DNA of 64,000 bases from an uncultured Rickettsiales bacterium (GCA_903952265.1 CAJBEU010000002.1:1-64000), one strand, 5' to 3'. Counted from the first letter of the stretch, positions 7,879 through 18,068 are shown. Numbers and translations: made by a program. Notes: generated by a model from the sequence alone, not told the origin.

Positions 7879-8739
7879 GTGAACAGAAGTATCTATATTT
7901 GGTCCTTTCTCGGCATTTTGGCTTTTCTAGCAATTAACAACAGTTTTGTGATAGTGGATGAGCGTCAAACGGCTGTAATATTCCAGTTTGGAAAGGTTGT
8001 AAAGCAGATAGAGAATCCAGGCTTATACATAAAGGTTCCCCTGATTCAATCAGTAAAATGTTACGAAAAAAGGCTTATCTGGATGCCCATTGCAGCTAAA
8101 GAGCTTACTGCTGCAGACAGTAAAAGGGTGATAATAGATGCATCGGCTTACTTGAAAATAGTAAATCCTACAATGTTTTATAAGTCGGTTTTTTCCTATG
8201 AAGATGCACAAATCAGGGTTTGCTCTCGTCTTGAGTCTTCTATTAGAAAGGTTATAGGAAGACACTCTTTGGCAAACTTACTTTCTTCTGCCCGTAGCAG
8301 CATAATGCAAGAAATATCACAACTGCTTGATGCAGAAGTCGCAGATTTTGGCCTAAAAGTTATCGACGTGCGTATTTCAAGGGCTGATCTGCCCCAAGAA
8401 AATAGTTCTGCTATCTGCAAGAGAATGCAAACTGCAAGAGAGCAAGAGGCAAGAGGAATAAGAGCTGAAGGGAATGCGGAGGCGGCCCGCATTATTTCTG
8501 AAGCCGACAAGACTAAAAAAATTCTCTTGGCTGAAGCGTATGCCAAAAGCGAATTAATTAAAGGTCAAGGAGAGGCAAAAGCATCAGAGATATATAACAA
8601 AAGTTATTCTCAAGACGAGGAGTTCTTCAATTTTTACAGATCCATGCAGACTTATGCAAAGGTCTTTGCTCCTGGTAATTCTCAGTTTATTGTTTCTCCA
8701 AATAGCAATTTTATGAAATCTTTGAAACTAGGAGAGTGA
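7879..8739 (+). CDS. hflC: FtsH protease regulator subunit HflC
   Basis: Band-7 partner of HflK, 286 residues, with an N-terminal membrane segment (about residues 5-22) and the typical start of the domain, VIVDERQTAVIFQFGKVV. The later region has the HflC-like REQEARGIRAEGNAEAARII stretch. The start is GTG 7879 with AGGT just upstream. It follows hflK and precedes degP by seven bases, so the three are probably co-transcribed as a membrane protein quality-control unit. Confidence 0.94.
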   Translation: MNRSIYIWSFLGILAFLAINNSFVIVDERQTAVIFQFGKVVKQIENPGLYIKVPLIQSVKCYEKRLIWMPIAAKELTAADSKRVIIDASAYLKIVNPTMFYKSVFSYEDAQIRVCSRLESSIRKVIGRHSLANLLSSARSSIMQEISQLLDAEVADFGLKVIDVRISRADLPQENSSAICKRMQTAREQEARGIRAEGNAEAARIISEADKTKKILLAEAYAKSELIKGQGEAKASEIYNKSYSQDEEFFNFYRSMQTYAKVFAPGNSQFIVSPNSNFMKSLKLGE

Positions 8740-8746
8740 TTTTAGA

Positions 8747-10231
8747 ATGAAGCACGGATTAACATTAATTTATCTATTAGCAAATATTTGGTTTTCTTTT
8801 GGATTTGCTAATTTTGCGGCATTTTCTGTACAAAAAGCTGCTCACAGCGCTTCGATTGCTGATGTCGTAGAGCCTTTGATACCAGCTGTTGTTAACATCA
8901 GTGTAGTAAAGTACGCAAAATCTTCGCAAAACAGAGTATCTGAAGAAAACGCAGAAAGAGACGAATTTTTTGAATGGTTTGATAGATTTATTAGGCCTTT
9001 TGGTCCTTCTGAAAAGAATCCTCCTTCTCCCAATGGTCCTTCTCACAAAATAGAGCGTTCTGGTTCTGGGTTTTTGGTTACTGCAGATGGCTATATCGTA
9101 ACTAATAATCACGTCATAGATAGAGCTGATGAAATAGATGTTAGTGGTATAGGTGGAATTGGCGCAAAAACCCTTAAAGCCCGTATTGTCGGTGTAGATA
9201 AAGTAACTGATTTGGCTGTCTTAAAGGTTGATTACAAAGGATCTCTACCTTATTTAAAATTTGGGGACTCAAATACTTTAAGAGTTGGTGACCCATTGAT
9301 TGTTATAGGTAATCCTTTTGGTTTAGGTGGAACTGTAACATGCGGAATAGTTTCAAATAAGTCTAGAAATATAGACATGGACCCTAATTCTAATATTTTG
9401 GGAGGATTTATACAGACTGATGCTGCAATTAATAAAGGTAACTCTGGAGGCCCGATGTTTAACATTGCAGGCGAGGTTGTTGGAGTGAATTTTGCCATTT
9501 TGTCTCCTTCAGGTGCTAATGCTGGCATAGGATTTGCGATACCTTCTTCTTATGCGCAAAATGTAATAGAGCAGTTGATTAAGAGGGGAAAAATTGAAAG
9601 GGGCGCGCTAAGTATTTTTACAGCAGAAATCACAGAAGGAATGGCAGAAGCAATTGGAGATAAGAACTTAAAGGGAGTCTTGGTGCGTAGAGTTATCCCC
9701 AATGGTGCTGGGTTTAAGGCGGGACTAAAATCTGGAGACATCATAGTAAAATTTGCAGATCAAGACGTAACTACTGCTCAGCAATTAAAGGCTTTTGTAT
9801 GTGGATGCAAACTTAATTCTACAGTAAGAATATCCATATTGCGTAATGGTGAGCGAAAAGAGCTGATTGCTAAAATTACTGAGCTGGTTAAAGAGTCGTC
9901 ATTGCCTAACTATAAGATGGATCTTAAACAGGGCGCCTTAGAGCATAATGGTGTTGTATTTTCTAATATTGTCGATTCTGAAAAAATCAACGAAGGGGAA
10001 AAACCAATATCAGAAAAAGGAATCATTGTGCGCAAAGTGGATGTGCAATCAAAATGGAGAATCTTACACAGAGGGGATATTTTGATCTCCGTTATAGGGG
10101 CTGCAGAAATAAAAAATGTAGTGCATTGGAAGAAGCTCTATGATCAGGCAAAATCTTCTGGACGTAAAAGCATTCCATTGTTAATCAAAAGAGACGGAGA
10201 GATTTTCTCTATTTTGTTACCAATTATCTAG
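8747..10231 (+). CDS. degP: Periplasmic serine protease/chaperone DegP (HtrA family)
   Basis: An exported protease that degrades misfolded envelope proteins. An N-terminal signal sequence (about residues 1-23) precedes a trypsin-like domain with the full catalytic triad: His122 in TNNHV, Asp155 in TDLAVL and Ser233 in GNSGGP. Two PDZ regions follow, about 285-375 and in the C-terminal 100 residues. At 494 residues it is a full-length HtrA/DegP-type protein. It sits directly behind hflKC, an arrangement common in alphaproteobacteria that links FtsH control with periplasmic proteolysis. Confidence 0.94.
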   Translation: MKHGLTLIYLLANIWFSFGFANFAAFSVQKAAHSASIADVVEPLIPAVVNISVVKYAKSSQNRVSEENAERDEFFEWFDRFIRPFGPSEKNPPSPNGPSHKIERSGSGFLVTADGYIVTNNHVIDRADEIDVSGIGGIGAKTLKARIVGVDKVTDLAVLKVDYKGSLPYLKFGDSNTLRVGDPLIVIGNPFGLGGTVTCGIVSNKSRNIDMDPNSNILGGFIQTDAAINKGNSGGPMFNIAGEVVGVNFAILSPSGANAGIGFAIPSSYAQNVIEQLIKRGKIERGALSIFTAEITEGMAEAIGDKNLKGVLVRRVIPNGAGFKAGLKSGDIIVKFADQDVTTAQQLKAFVCGCKLNSTVRISILRNGERKELIAKITELVKESSLPNYKMDLKQGALEHNGVVFSNIVDSEKINEGEKPISEKGIIVRKVDVQSKWRILHRGDILISVIGAAEIKNVVHWKKLYDQAKSSGRKSIPLLIKRDGEIFSILLPII

Positions 10232-10364
10232 TAATCGCAGGATTAAAGGTAAAAGCTTTTTATGCTCTGCTCTTTAGTTTGTTTTTCCTAAAAGATCTTG
10301 AGTTGCCTTAAAAGGTCTACGACAGAACTTATTTTAGCAACGAAAACATGGGATTGATGTAGAA

Positions 10365-12422
10365 TTATACGGTGCCAAGATGTTCAAGTGGGTATTTGCT
10401 GTGTAGTTCTTTGTGCCCTAAAACTGTTACCATGGGTTGGATTTTTGCAATAAGATTTCTTACATAAGGGCGAATTCCGCTACTTACTAGTATGGAGGGC
10501 ATAATTCCATCTATTACGTTGTCGTTTAAAGATTGCTGCACTTTTGTAAGAAAAGCATTTAGCTCAGACGGAGGTAAAATTATTTGTTTTTCTTCTTCCA
10601 AATCGTACATATTTTCTAGTAGTTTATTTTCCCAGGAGTCAGATATTGCAATGATTGGTAGTTTACCTTTTGCGTTGACGTTTTGAGCGCATATCTGCCT
10701 TGCAAGTTTGCCACGAACAAACTCTGTGATTAAAACCACATTTTGTCCTTTTGAGGACGCATCTCCAGCACTTTCTAATATTGTTGGTAGATCTTTGATA
10801 GATATCCCTTCTGCAAGCAATTTATGTAAAACTTTTTGCAATCTACTTATGTTAATAATATCTGGAATTAGGTCTTGTATAAGCTTTTTATGAGTTTTAC
10901 TAGTCTCTTCTACTAGATTTTGCACGTCTGTGTAAGATAAAAGATCGGTTATATTTTCCTTTATTATTTGAGTTAGGTGAGTGGTAATGACTGAAGAGCT
11001 GTCTAAAACTGTATAACCCTCTGCCATATTTAAATCAGAGGCGTCAATCCATTTTGCCGGTAAGCCAAAGGCTGGTTCTTTGCAATTTATTCCTTCAATT
11101 TGTATATCTTTTCCTGTTGGGCTCATCACCATATATTTTTCTGGAAAAATTGTTCCATATCCTGCAGTTATTTCTTTGATTTTTATCAAGTAATCATTTC
11201 GATTTATTGCAGCGTTATCCTGAAGTCTTATTGCAGGAAGAATAAAACCTAGTTTTGCAGCAGTTTGTTTGCGCAGTAGTTTAAATTTTTTCGGCAAACT
11301 ATTGTTCATGTAAGGAGAGGCTAGCGAGAGTAGCCCCATTCCAAGTTCTACTTTAATTGTGTCTAGCTTTAATACTTCTGCGACGTTTTCTTCTGCAGGG
11401 TGAATAGGAGTGAATTTTTGAGCTGTAGTGGCAATTTTTTCTTTTGCAACCCGAGATACGAGATAAGCCAATCCTCCAAGAGCTCCAGATATAAGAAAGA
11501 ATGGGAAAAATGGTAATCCAGGCAGTAATGCTATAGCGATACTTAAAGAGGCGGCCAAAAATAAAGCTCTAGGTCGTTTGCTTAATTGAGCAAAAAGCGC
11601 TTTATCAGAGGATCCAGAGTTACTAGCTTTTGTGACAAGAAGACCTGCAGATAGAGATATTATTACCGAAGGAATTTGACAAGTTAGACCATCACCTATC
11701 GTCAAAATACTATAGGTTCTAACTGCAACATCTAGAGGTAGATTTCTCTGTAGTATGCCGATAATTATGCCTCCAATTATGTTGATAAAAGTTATTATTA
11801 CTCCTGCAATTGCATCTCCTCGGACAAATTTGTTAGCACCATCCATGGAGCCGTAAAAGGTTGTTTCTTCTTCGAGGCTTTTTCTTCGGTCTTTAGCTGT
11901 CTGATTGTCAATCACTCCTGAAGAAAGTTCCGCATCTATCGCCATTTGTTTTCCAGGCATGGCATCTAAACTAAATCTTGCTGCCACTTCTGCGATTCTG
12001 CTTGATCCTTTGGTAATTACTATAAAATTGACGATCGTCAAAATCAAAAAAATGATAGCTCCAATTACTACGTTGCCTTGCATTACAAAATGTCCAAAAG
12101 CCGAAATTACATGTCCTGCGGCTTTATCTCCAAGGTGCCCATTTGCCAAAATAAGTTTTGTGGACGCAACGTTTAAGGATAGTCTGATGATTGTGGTAAT
12201 TAATAACAAACTAGGAAATACGCTTAAGTCTAAAGGTGTAGGAATCAATAAAGTAGTGACCAATATCACCAAAGACGTAGATATAGAAAAAGCTAGCATT
12301 ATATCTAGCAAAAATGCAGGTATTGGAAGCAGTAAAAATAGTAAGACTGTAACTATACCAAGGGCTAGTGCTATGTCGTTGTGTTTGGCTACTTTTTTAG
12401 TAAATTCTAGTACTGCGGACAT
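10365..12422 (-). CDS. flhA: Flagellar biosynthesis protein FlhA
   Basis: Core component of the flagellar type III export gate. It has the usual N-terminal half of about eight membrane segments, with the conserved FHIPEP-family stretch including MPGKQMAIDAELSSGVID (about 153-170), and a large cytoplasmic C-terminal domain that docks chaperone-substrate complexes. At 685 residues it is full length with no interruption. It could in principle be a virulence-type SctV, but the length and the presence of flhB elsewhere in the window favour the flagellar version. It starts 15 bases after alaS ends and is probably read with it. No other flagellar gene is adjacent. Confidence 0.92.
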   Translation of the reverse strand: MSAVLEFTKKVAKHNDIALALGIVTVLLFLLLPIPAFLLDIMLAFSISTSLVILVTTLLIPTPLDLSVFPSLLLITTIIRLSLNVASTKLILANGHLGDKAAGHVISAFGHFVMQGNVVIGAIIFLILTIVNFIVITKGSSRIAEVAARFSLDAMPGKQMAIDAELSSGVIDNQTAKDRRKSLEEETTFYGSMDGANKFVRGDAIAGVIITFINIIGGIIIGILQRNLPLDVAVRTYSILTIGDGLTCQIPSVIISLSAGLLVTKASNSGSSDKALFAQLSKRPRALFLAASLSIAIALLPGLPFFPFFLISGALGGLAYLVSRVAKEKIATTAQKFTPIHPAEENVAEVLKLDTIKVELGMGLLSLASPYMNNSLPKKFKLLRKQTAAKLGFILPAIRLQDNAAINRNDYLIKIKEITAGYGTIFPEKYMVMSPTGKDIQIEGINCKEPAFGLPAKWIDASDLNMAEGYTVLDSSSVITTHLTQIIKENITDLLSYTDVQNLVEETSKTHKKLIQDLIPDIINISRLQKVLHKLLAEGISIKDLPTILESAGDASSKGQNVVLITEFVRGKLARQICAQNVNAKGKLPIIAISDSWENKLLENMYDLEEEKQIILPPSELNAFLTKVQQSLNDNVIDGIMPSILVSSGIRPYVRNLIAKIQPMVTVLGHKELHSKYPLEHLGTV

Positions 12423-12437
12423 TTTACAAAGAGAATT

Positions 12438-15071
12438 TTAGTGATTAAGTCTTTCTTGTAAAACAGATAGCAGATTTGATGATTTCAGAATTTTTGTATC
12501 AGCTCCTGTCTGTGCGAGCAATTTATTACCTCCTCCCCTACTTTGTAAAATTTCTGAAATCACCTCAAGAATTGTTAGCGCGCTGATTGTTGTACACATT
12601 TCGTTGCTTACTGCAATTATTATAGAGCTTTTTTCTTCTTGAACAGAAATAAAGATTACCAAAGCATTTTTAGCATTATTTGCACTTTTTATCGCGATTT
12701 CTTTTAAAGTTTTTGTCTCTAGGTTTTGAAATTCTTCGTAGACCAATATTTTACCTCCAAGCTTTATGCCTTTTGAGACAATTTTATCCATATTCCATGC
12801 TAAAAGATTGTTATTGAGTATTTTGTTTTCATTTAGCAGTTCGTTATGTTTTTTTAGCAACAAAGTTAGTTTATCTGCTATTTCTTCTATACTGCATCCA
12901 AGTTGGCGACCAATTGATTTGACTAGAGAATCAATTTTTTGATGATGGAGTAATGCATATTTACCTGTAACTGCCTCTATTCTACGTATTCCTGAAGCAA
13001 TTCCAGATTCAGATACAATTTTGAATCCTCCTATTTGGCCTGTATTACTGACGTGTGTGCCTCCACACAACTCTTTTGAGTAATACTGCCCTTCTGAGCC
13101 TATAGAGATAACTCTCACTTCATTTTCATATTTTTCTCCAAAAAGGGCTATTGCTCCTTCTTTAAATGCATTTTGTGCTGGAATATATTTTTCAGATACG
13201 GGTAGGTTTTGTAGTATTATCTCGTTGACGGTGACTTCTATTGCACTAATTTCAGCTTCTGATAACGATCCTTGATGATTAAAATCAAAGCGTAAGCGCT
13301 CGGGAGTAACTAAAGAACCTTTTTGAGTAATAGTGTGGGATAACTTTTTTAGCAGTACTGCCTGTAATATGTGGGTTGCTGAATGATTTCTTGCGACTGA
13401 CTCTCTAAATTGCGTGTCAATTTGTAAACTCAGCTCTTGGCCCACAGAAATTTTGCCTTTTTTGAGGATTGCTGTGTGTACATGTAATTTGTTTAATATC
13501 TTTTGAGTATCTACAATTTGAACGTATGCACTCTCTGTGAGCATTAAGCCTTTATCTCCTATCTGTCCTCCAGATTCCGCGTAAAATGGAGTAACGTTTG
13601 TTAGCAAAAAGAAGGAATAATTTTTTTCATCCAGAGACTGACAAGTTTTGTCATCTTTAACTATTGCTATTATTTCTCCTGAGCATTGAGTATCATTTAT
13701 AAATTTGGTAGGACCGTAAGCATTTAATATTTGAAACCAAATAGAATCTGTTTTTGCAGTAAAAGCTCCGTCTTTTCTAGCTCTTTCTTGTTGATTCTGC
13801 ATACAGATTTCAAATTCTTCTTTATCAATAGCAATACCTTGATCTTTCATTATTTCCTGAGTTAAATCCAGGGGAAATCCGTATGTATCGTATAGCTCAA
13901 AAGCTATTTTTCCTGGTAAGATGTTGCTTTTAGTAAAATTTTTAGACTCTTTATCTAGTATTTTTAGTCCTTTTTTTAATGTAGCGTGAAATCTTAATTT
14001 TTCCTGATCTATTGTGTTAATGATGAGATCTTTGGCTCGTGTAAGTTCTGGGTAACTTGAATCCATTAGATCAATTATTTGTTCAGATAATTTTTGCAAT
14101 ATTGAACTCTCTGATGCGAGATGATGTTCATATCTCATTGCTCTTCTCATAATTCTTCTCAATACATAGCCTCTACCTTCATTAGAGGGCAATATTCCAT
14201 CTGCAATCAAAAAGGATATTGCTCTTGCGTGATCACTAACTATTTTGTATGAAATTTTTTCTTTCCCCTCATAGGGTTTTTTTGCTATTTCCTGAGCAGT
14301 TGCAATTAACTGAGCAAACGTATCGGACTCATAAGTGTCGCAAACTCCTTGTAACACGCAAGCTATACGCTCTAGCCCCATTCCTGTGTCAATAGATTTA
14401 TGCTTAAGCTCGATTTGAGTGTTTTTGTCAATTTGAGAAAATTGCATAAACACTATGTTCCATATCTCCACATATCTTGGGCCATCTTGTTCCTTGCTGC
14501 CAGGAATTCCTCCGTGAATGTGAGGTCCGTGATCGTAAAAAATTTCCGAGCATGGCCCGCATGGTCCTGTTTCCCCCATAGACCAAAAATTATCGTTTGT
14601 CTCAATTTTGATGATCTTTTCCTCAGTAAAGCCAGTAAGTTTTTTCCAGATATTCCAAGATTCTGTGTCAGTATGGTGTACAGTTATGAGTAATCTTTCT
14701 TTAGGTAAATTGTAGACTTTAGTCAGCATCTCCCAGGCATATAAAATTGCGGCCTCCTTAAAGTAATCACCAAAGGAAAAATTTCCCAGCATTTCAAAAA
14801 AAGTATGATGCCTATTTGTGTAGCCAACGTTGTCTAAATCGTTATGTTTTCCTCCTGCGCGAATGCATTTTTGATGAGTAACTGCTTTTTTAATAGAAGT
14901 AATCTCATGTCCTGTAAAAATATCTTTAAACTGCACCATTCCAGAGTTTACAAACATCAAAGAGGGGTCATTAGATGGTATTAAAGGGCTGTGAGGAAGG
15001 TGCTCATGCTCTTTATTCTTAAAAAACTCAATAAATGCACTGCGAATAGATTGGCTTGCTTTATTCTGCAT
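12438..15071 (-). CDS. alaS: Alanyl-tRNA synthetase
   Basis: Class II synthetase charging tRNA-Ala. At 877 residues it is the normal length. The N-terminal catalytic domain begins with the characteristic SAFIEFFKNKEH and FVNSGMVQFKDIFTG. The editing domain carries HSATH and CGGTH zinc-binding motifs, and the C-Ala domain ends with a glycine-rich RGGGNKLLAQTGAD. The gene heads a probable alaS-flhA transcript on the minus strand. Confidence 0.97.
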   Translation of the reverse strand: MQNKASQSIRSAFIEFFKNKEHEHLPHSPLIPSNDPSLMFVNSGMVQFKDIFTGHEITSIKKAVTHQKCIRAGGKHNDLDNVGYTNRHHTFFEMLGNFSFGDYFKEAAILYAWEMLTKVYNLPKERLLITVHHTDTESWNIWKKLTGFTEEKIIKIETNDNFWSMGETGPCGPCSEIFYDHGPHIHGGIPGSKEQDGPRYVEIWNIVFMQFSQIDKNTQIELKHKSIDTGMGLERIACVLQGVCDTYESDTFAQLIATAQEIAKKPYEGKEKISYKIVSDHARAISFLIADGILPSNEGRGYVLRRIMRRAMRYEHHLASESSILQKLSEQIIDLMDSSYPELTRAKDLIINTIDQEKLRFHATLKKGLKILDKESKNFTKSNILPGKIAFELYDTYGFPLDLTQEIMKDQGIAIDKEEFEICMQNQQERARKDGAFTAKTDSIWFQILNAYGPTKFINDTQCSGEIIAIVKDDKTCQSLDEKNYSFFLLTNVTPFYAESGGQIGDKGLMLTESAYVQIVDTQKILNKLHVHTAILKKGKISVGQELSLQIDTQFRESVARNHSATHILQAVLLKKLSHTITQKGSLVTPERLRFDFNHQGSLSEAEISAIEVTVNEIILQNLPVSEKYIPAQNAFKEGAIALFGEKYENEVRVISIGSEGQYYSKELCGGTHVSNTGQIGGFKIVSESGIASGIRRIEAVTGKYALLHHQKIDSLVKSIGRQLGCSIEEIADKLTLLLKKHNELLNENKILNNNLLAWNMDKIVSKGIKLGGKILVYEEFQNLETKTLKEIAIKSANNAKNALVIFISVQEEKSSIIIAVSNEMCTTISALTILEVISEILQSRGGGNKLLAQTGADTKILKSSNLLSVLQERLNH

Positions 15072-15202
15072 ATATTATATTCGTTTAAGGAAATTCAGCA
15101 TTGTGGGCACGATTATATATCAAACCAAAAAGGAATAGAATTAATCTCGTTTTAAAGAAATTTAGACATTTATAAAAACACTGGATCTTTTTTCAAAGGA
15201 AA

Positions 15203-15210
15203 TATAGAAT
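15203..15210 (+). promoter_or_regulatory. Candidate -10 box upstream of tRNA-Gly
   Basis: TATAGAAT lies 13 bases before the mature 5' end of the tRNA-Gly gene, a position that would start transcription just ahead of the tRNA. A recognisable -35 hexamer is not obvious, so this is weak evidence. Confidence 0.3.
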
Positions 15211-15223
15211 CAACGTTCTACAT

Positions 15224-15295
15224 GCGGGTGTAGCTCAGGGGTAGAGCGTAACCTTGCCAAGGTTAAGGCCGTGGGTTCGATACCCATCACCCGCT
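15224..15295 (+). tRNA. tRNA-Gly (GCC)
   Basis: A complete cloverleaf: acceptor GCGGGTG pairs with CACCCGC (15288-15294). The D-arm contains TAGCTCAGGGGTAGAGC. The anticodon stem TAACC/GGTTA holds loop TTGCCAA with anticodon GCC. The T-arm loop is GTTCGAT. The discriminator is T, and the 3' CCA is not encoded, so the CCA-adding enzyme must finish it. Confidence 0.97.
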
Positions 15296-15389
15296 CAATT
15301 GTGGCCTAAGTGCATATGTATTTTTGGTGTAGGAGTATAAGCGGTAAACTTACCTTACTGCGCTTGTCATTTGAATTTTAAGGTTTGAT

Positions 15390-15614
15390 ATGTCTAAAAA
15401 GAAAACGCAGAAGTTCTTCATAGGTGAAGGAGAAGAGGAGAAAGAAGTAAGGCCTACCAAATTAGTGAGCTTGAAAGCAAGCTACATAGGTACCGAGTAC
15501 CTAAAAAGGGACGCCAAAGGTAAAGAGCTAGAGTCTGGTCTTTTATTAGACGAAAATGATATGCCTGTCTCTTGGTCTTTTATCAGCAAAATTGCTACTT
15601 CTAGAAAGGGATAA
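15390..15614 (+). CDS. Small basic/acidic protein of unknown function
   Basis: A 74-residue frame with a good ribosome binding site (AAGG six bases before ATG). It begins MSKKKTQKFFIGEGEEEKEV and contains alternating Lys and Glu runs, with no membrane segment or signal peptide. I do not recognise the family. Its position between tRNA-Gly and the convergent ndk, the ribosome binding site and the lack of a competing gene on the other strand suggest it is real. No function is proposed. Confidence 0.6.
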   Translation: MSKKKTQKFFIGEGEEEKEVRPTKLVSLKASYIGTEYLKRDAKGKELESGLLLDENDMPVSWSFISKIATSRKG

Positions 15615-15706
15615 GGTCTGAGAAAGATTAGCTGTTTAACTTCAGCAGGCTGGGTAGTGCATTTTAGTGGGCTTTCTGAATAACTTTTGACTAAAGACTG
15701 GCGCTT

Positions 15707-16126
15707 TTAGAATAAAAATTCTGTTTTGGCAAAGAAAAGAGATATTTCTCTTTCAGCCGAAACCTGGCTGTCTGATCCGTGCACAAAGTTTGCATCAAGG
15801 CTAACTCCTAGATCTCCTCTTATCGTTCCTTTGTCTGCATTTTTTGGATCTGTTGCGCCCATTACATTTCTATTGAGGGCTATTGCACTTTCTCCTTCTA
15901 AAACCATCAGTATTACTGGGCCAGAAGTTATATTATTTATTAGGCCATCAAAAAAACCTTTTTCGCTGTGTTCAGCATAAAATACTTTTGCTTGAGCTTT
16001 AGTGATATGAGCTAATTTCATAGCAAGAATTTTCAAACCAGCATTTTCCAGATAGGTAACTACTTTTCCGATAGTTTTAGATTTTACTGCTTCGGGCTTT
16101 ATTATAGAAAGTGTATGTTGAATCAT
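15707..16126 (-). CDS. ndk: Nucleoside diphosphate kinase
   Basis: Transfers the gamma-phosphate from ATP to nucleoside diphosphates through a phosphohistidine. The 139-residue length, the N-terminal QHTLSIIKPEAV stretch and the active-site NFVHGSDS (family NxxHGSDS) with its histidine are typical. The gene is monocistronic by appearance, with about 160 bases to the divergent addB. Confidence 0.96.
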   Translation of the reverse strand: MIQHTLSIIKPEAVKSKTIGKVVTYLENAGLKILAMKLAHITKAQAKVFYAEHSEKGFFDGLINNITSGPVILMVLEGESAIALNRNVMGATDPKNADKGTIRGDLGVSLDANFVHGSDSQVSAEREISLFFAKTEFLF

Positions 16127-16285
16127 CAGATTTTATTTATTAGAAAATATATTCAGGATTAGTATTAACCTTTACGAGAATGGTAGGGTATTGCAATTTT
16201 GCTAATTTTTAAAGAGATTTGTAGTCTTTTGTCAAAAGCGTGCATACTCATTAGTTCTCACCTTTTGGGTTTTTAATTTCTGTGT

Positions 16286-18049
16286 ATGCCTTTTTATTTT
16301 GCCCGGGCTGGATATTTACTAAAAGAATCAAAAAACTTTATCTTGAAAAAATACGGAGAGGCTTTGCATGAAGTTATTGTTTTGGTGCCCAACGTATATG
16401 CTGCAAATCAGCTTGCAAAGCTTTTTGTATCCAAAGACTTAAGCGCTGCTCTATTGCCTAAAATTATTCCAATAGAAGAAATCAAAATCGTGGGCAATAA
16501 GATTGTCACTTTAGACAAAGGAGAGCTTGCAAATTATTTTGAGCATCAACTTATAATTGCCAAGATTATCTCTTCTTCTAAACATTATAATTTTAATATA
16601 AGGCAGTCCTTAGATCTGAGTAAATCAATACTGATTCTTTTACACGAGTTTATGAAATCTGGACGTGAGCCTATAGATTTATCCAAATTAAACTATGAAC
16701 ATTTTTTGCAACTGCAAACTTTGGGGGAATTTTTGCAAGAAATAAAAGACAAATGGCTGCTCGAATTGTCAAGGCACTTTATAGGAGACGTATTAGATGT
16801 ATGTCTAAAAAATTGCAATCAGCTGTCCGATCTAGTTCAGCAAGGAAGGTTTTTACCCAAATTAGTGCTAATAGATGTTACACAAGTGTCGTTTTGGAGG
16901 CTTATAAGGAACTTACATTCTTCTGCATTTGACATGATTTTTGCTACTTTTGAAAAAGATGGGGTAGCTAAGCAGAAATGGATAAAATCGGGTCTTATAA
17001 AATTGTTAGAGCATTGCGGCTCTAAAGTTGAAGAAATGACACACCTATGGCCCAACATAAACTCTATTCAGGAAGAGAAGGCTACCGATGTGTCTTATCA
17101 GGTTTTTCCAAATGAAATCAAAGAACTAAATTTTATTGCTAATTTGCTTCTTTCCAAAACACATTTAGAGCCTTCATTGGATATTTCAGTAATACTTGAT
17201 GATTTGGAGATGGTTCATACTCTTGTTCAGATACTGTACGGTTATAACATCGAGGTAAAAAATCTTGTTGGTTTAAGTCTTACTCGCAATGTTGCGGTTC
17301 AATTTTTGCTTTTGATTGCAAAACTTCAAAAACAAGATGCATCGGTAAAAGATTTGATATCTTTGCTAAAACACCCTTATTTTGAGAGGAATATTTCGGA
17401 AAATTTTGAGCACTTGGCTATATCTCAGGGTCTTATTTTTCAAAGTCTGGTAGGAGCAAAATTACGTCTCAAAGAGCAAGATTGCAGGGTTTATCAAATT
17501 TACTCAAATGCACTTTTTCTTGATAAAGCAGATTCCTCTTTTAGGGGTTGTCTTAAGGCTCATTTTGAAGCAGCACAACTTTTATTTCCTTTGATATGGC
17601 AAAGTACTGAATATGTAGCAGTCTGCGAATACATACAAAATCTGTTTAGTGCGGCGCGACATCTAGAATTTATTTCAAAGGAATCGTATTGGGACATTTT
17701 AACGAAATTGCTTCACGGAAAATATTATGCAGATTCTCCCTTAAACTCTAAAATCTGTATAGTATCTCCTAGAGACGTATCATTTTTGAATGCTCAACTT
17801 GTTATTGTTCCAAACTTTCATGACGAATCTTGGCCTAGTTTGGGGGATTCTGATGTGTGGCTTTCTGATAATATTAGATCTGAGTTGGGTCTTAGTGACG
17901 TAAGGTCTGATCAACTTGAAAATTACAGAGATTACTTTTTCAGTGTAATTTCTTTTCCAAAGGCCTTGTTTACCAGATCCTCCAAATCTTTGGGTAAAGA
18001 TACAATCGAATCAAGGTTTTGGTCGCAGCATTTCATTAATAATTTTTAG
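16286..18049 (+). CDS. addB: AddB-like double-strand break repair protein, N-terminal part
   Basis: The N-terminus, with VIVLVPNVYAANQLAKLF followed by LLPKIIPIEEI, resembles the start of alphaproteobacterial AddB (LPTRRAAR and LPKIRPLGDI-type patterns). AddB partners AddA in the RecBCD-like helicase-nuclease that resects broken DNA ends. This frame ends at residue 587, right after ESRFWSQHF, which corresponds to the SRWLLRL-type region before the AddB linker. The nuclease domain follows in a different reading frame at 18069. Full alphaproteobacterial AddB is about 1000 residues, so this is either a frameshifted gene or a genuine two-chain version. No addA lies nearby. Confidence 0.75.
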   Translation: MPFYFARAGYLLKESKNFILKKYGEALHEVIVLVPNVYAANQLAKLFVSKDLSAALLPKIIPIEEIKIVGNKIVTLDKGELANYFEHQLIIAKIISSSKHYNFNIRQSLDLSKSILILLHEFMKSGREPIDLSKLNYEHFLQLQTLGEFLQEIKDKWLLELSRHFIGDVLDVCLKNCNQLSDLVQQGRFLPKLVLIDVTQVSFWRLIRNLHSSAFDMIFATFEKDGVAKQKWIKSGLIKLLEHCGSKVEEMTHLWPNINSIQEEKATDVSYQVFPNEIKELNFIANLLLSKTHLEPSLDISVILDDLEMVHTLVQILYGYNIEVKNLVGLSLTRNVAVQFLLLIAKLQKQDASVKDLISLLKHPYFERNISENFEHLAISQGLIFQSLVGAKLRLKEQDCRVYQIYSNALFLDKADSSFRGCLKAHFEAAQLLFPLIWQSTEYVAVCEYIQNLFSAARHLEFISKESYWDILTKLLHGKYYADSPLNSKICIVSPRDVSFLNAQLVIVPNFHDESWPSLGDSDVWLSDNIRSELGLSDVRSDQLENYRDYFFSVISFPKALFTRSSKSLGKDTIESRFWSQHFINNF

Positions 18050-18068
18050 TTTGTGAAAAATTAGGATA

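Noticed and set aside
11905-12441. 178-residue plus-strand frame across flhA
   Set aside because: It is fully antisense to a clear FlhA and is a codon-pattern shadow.
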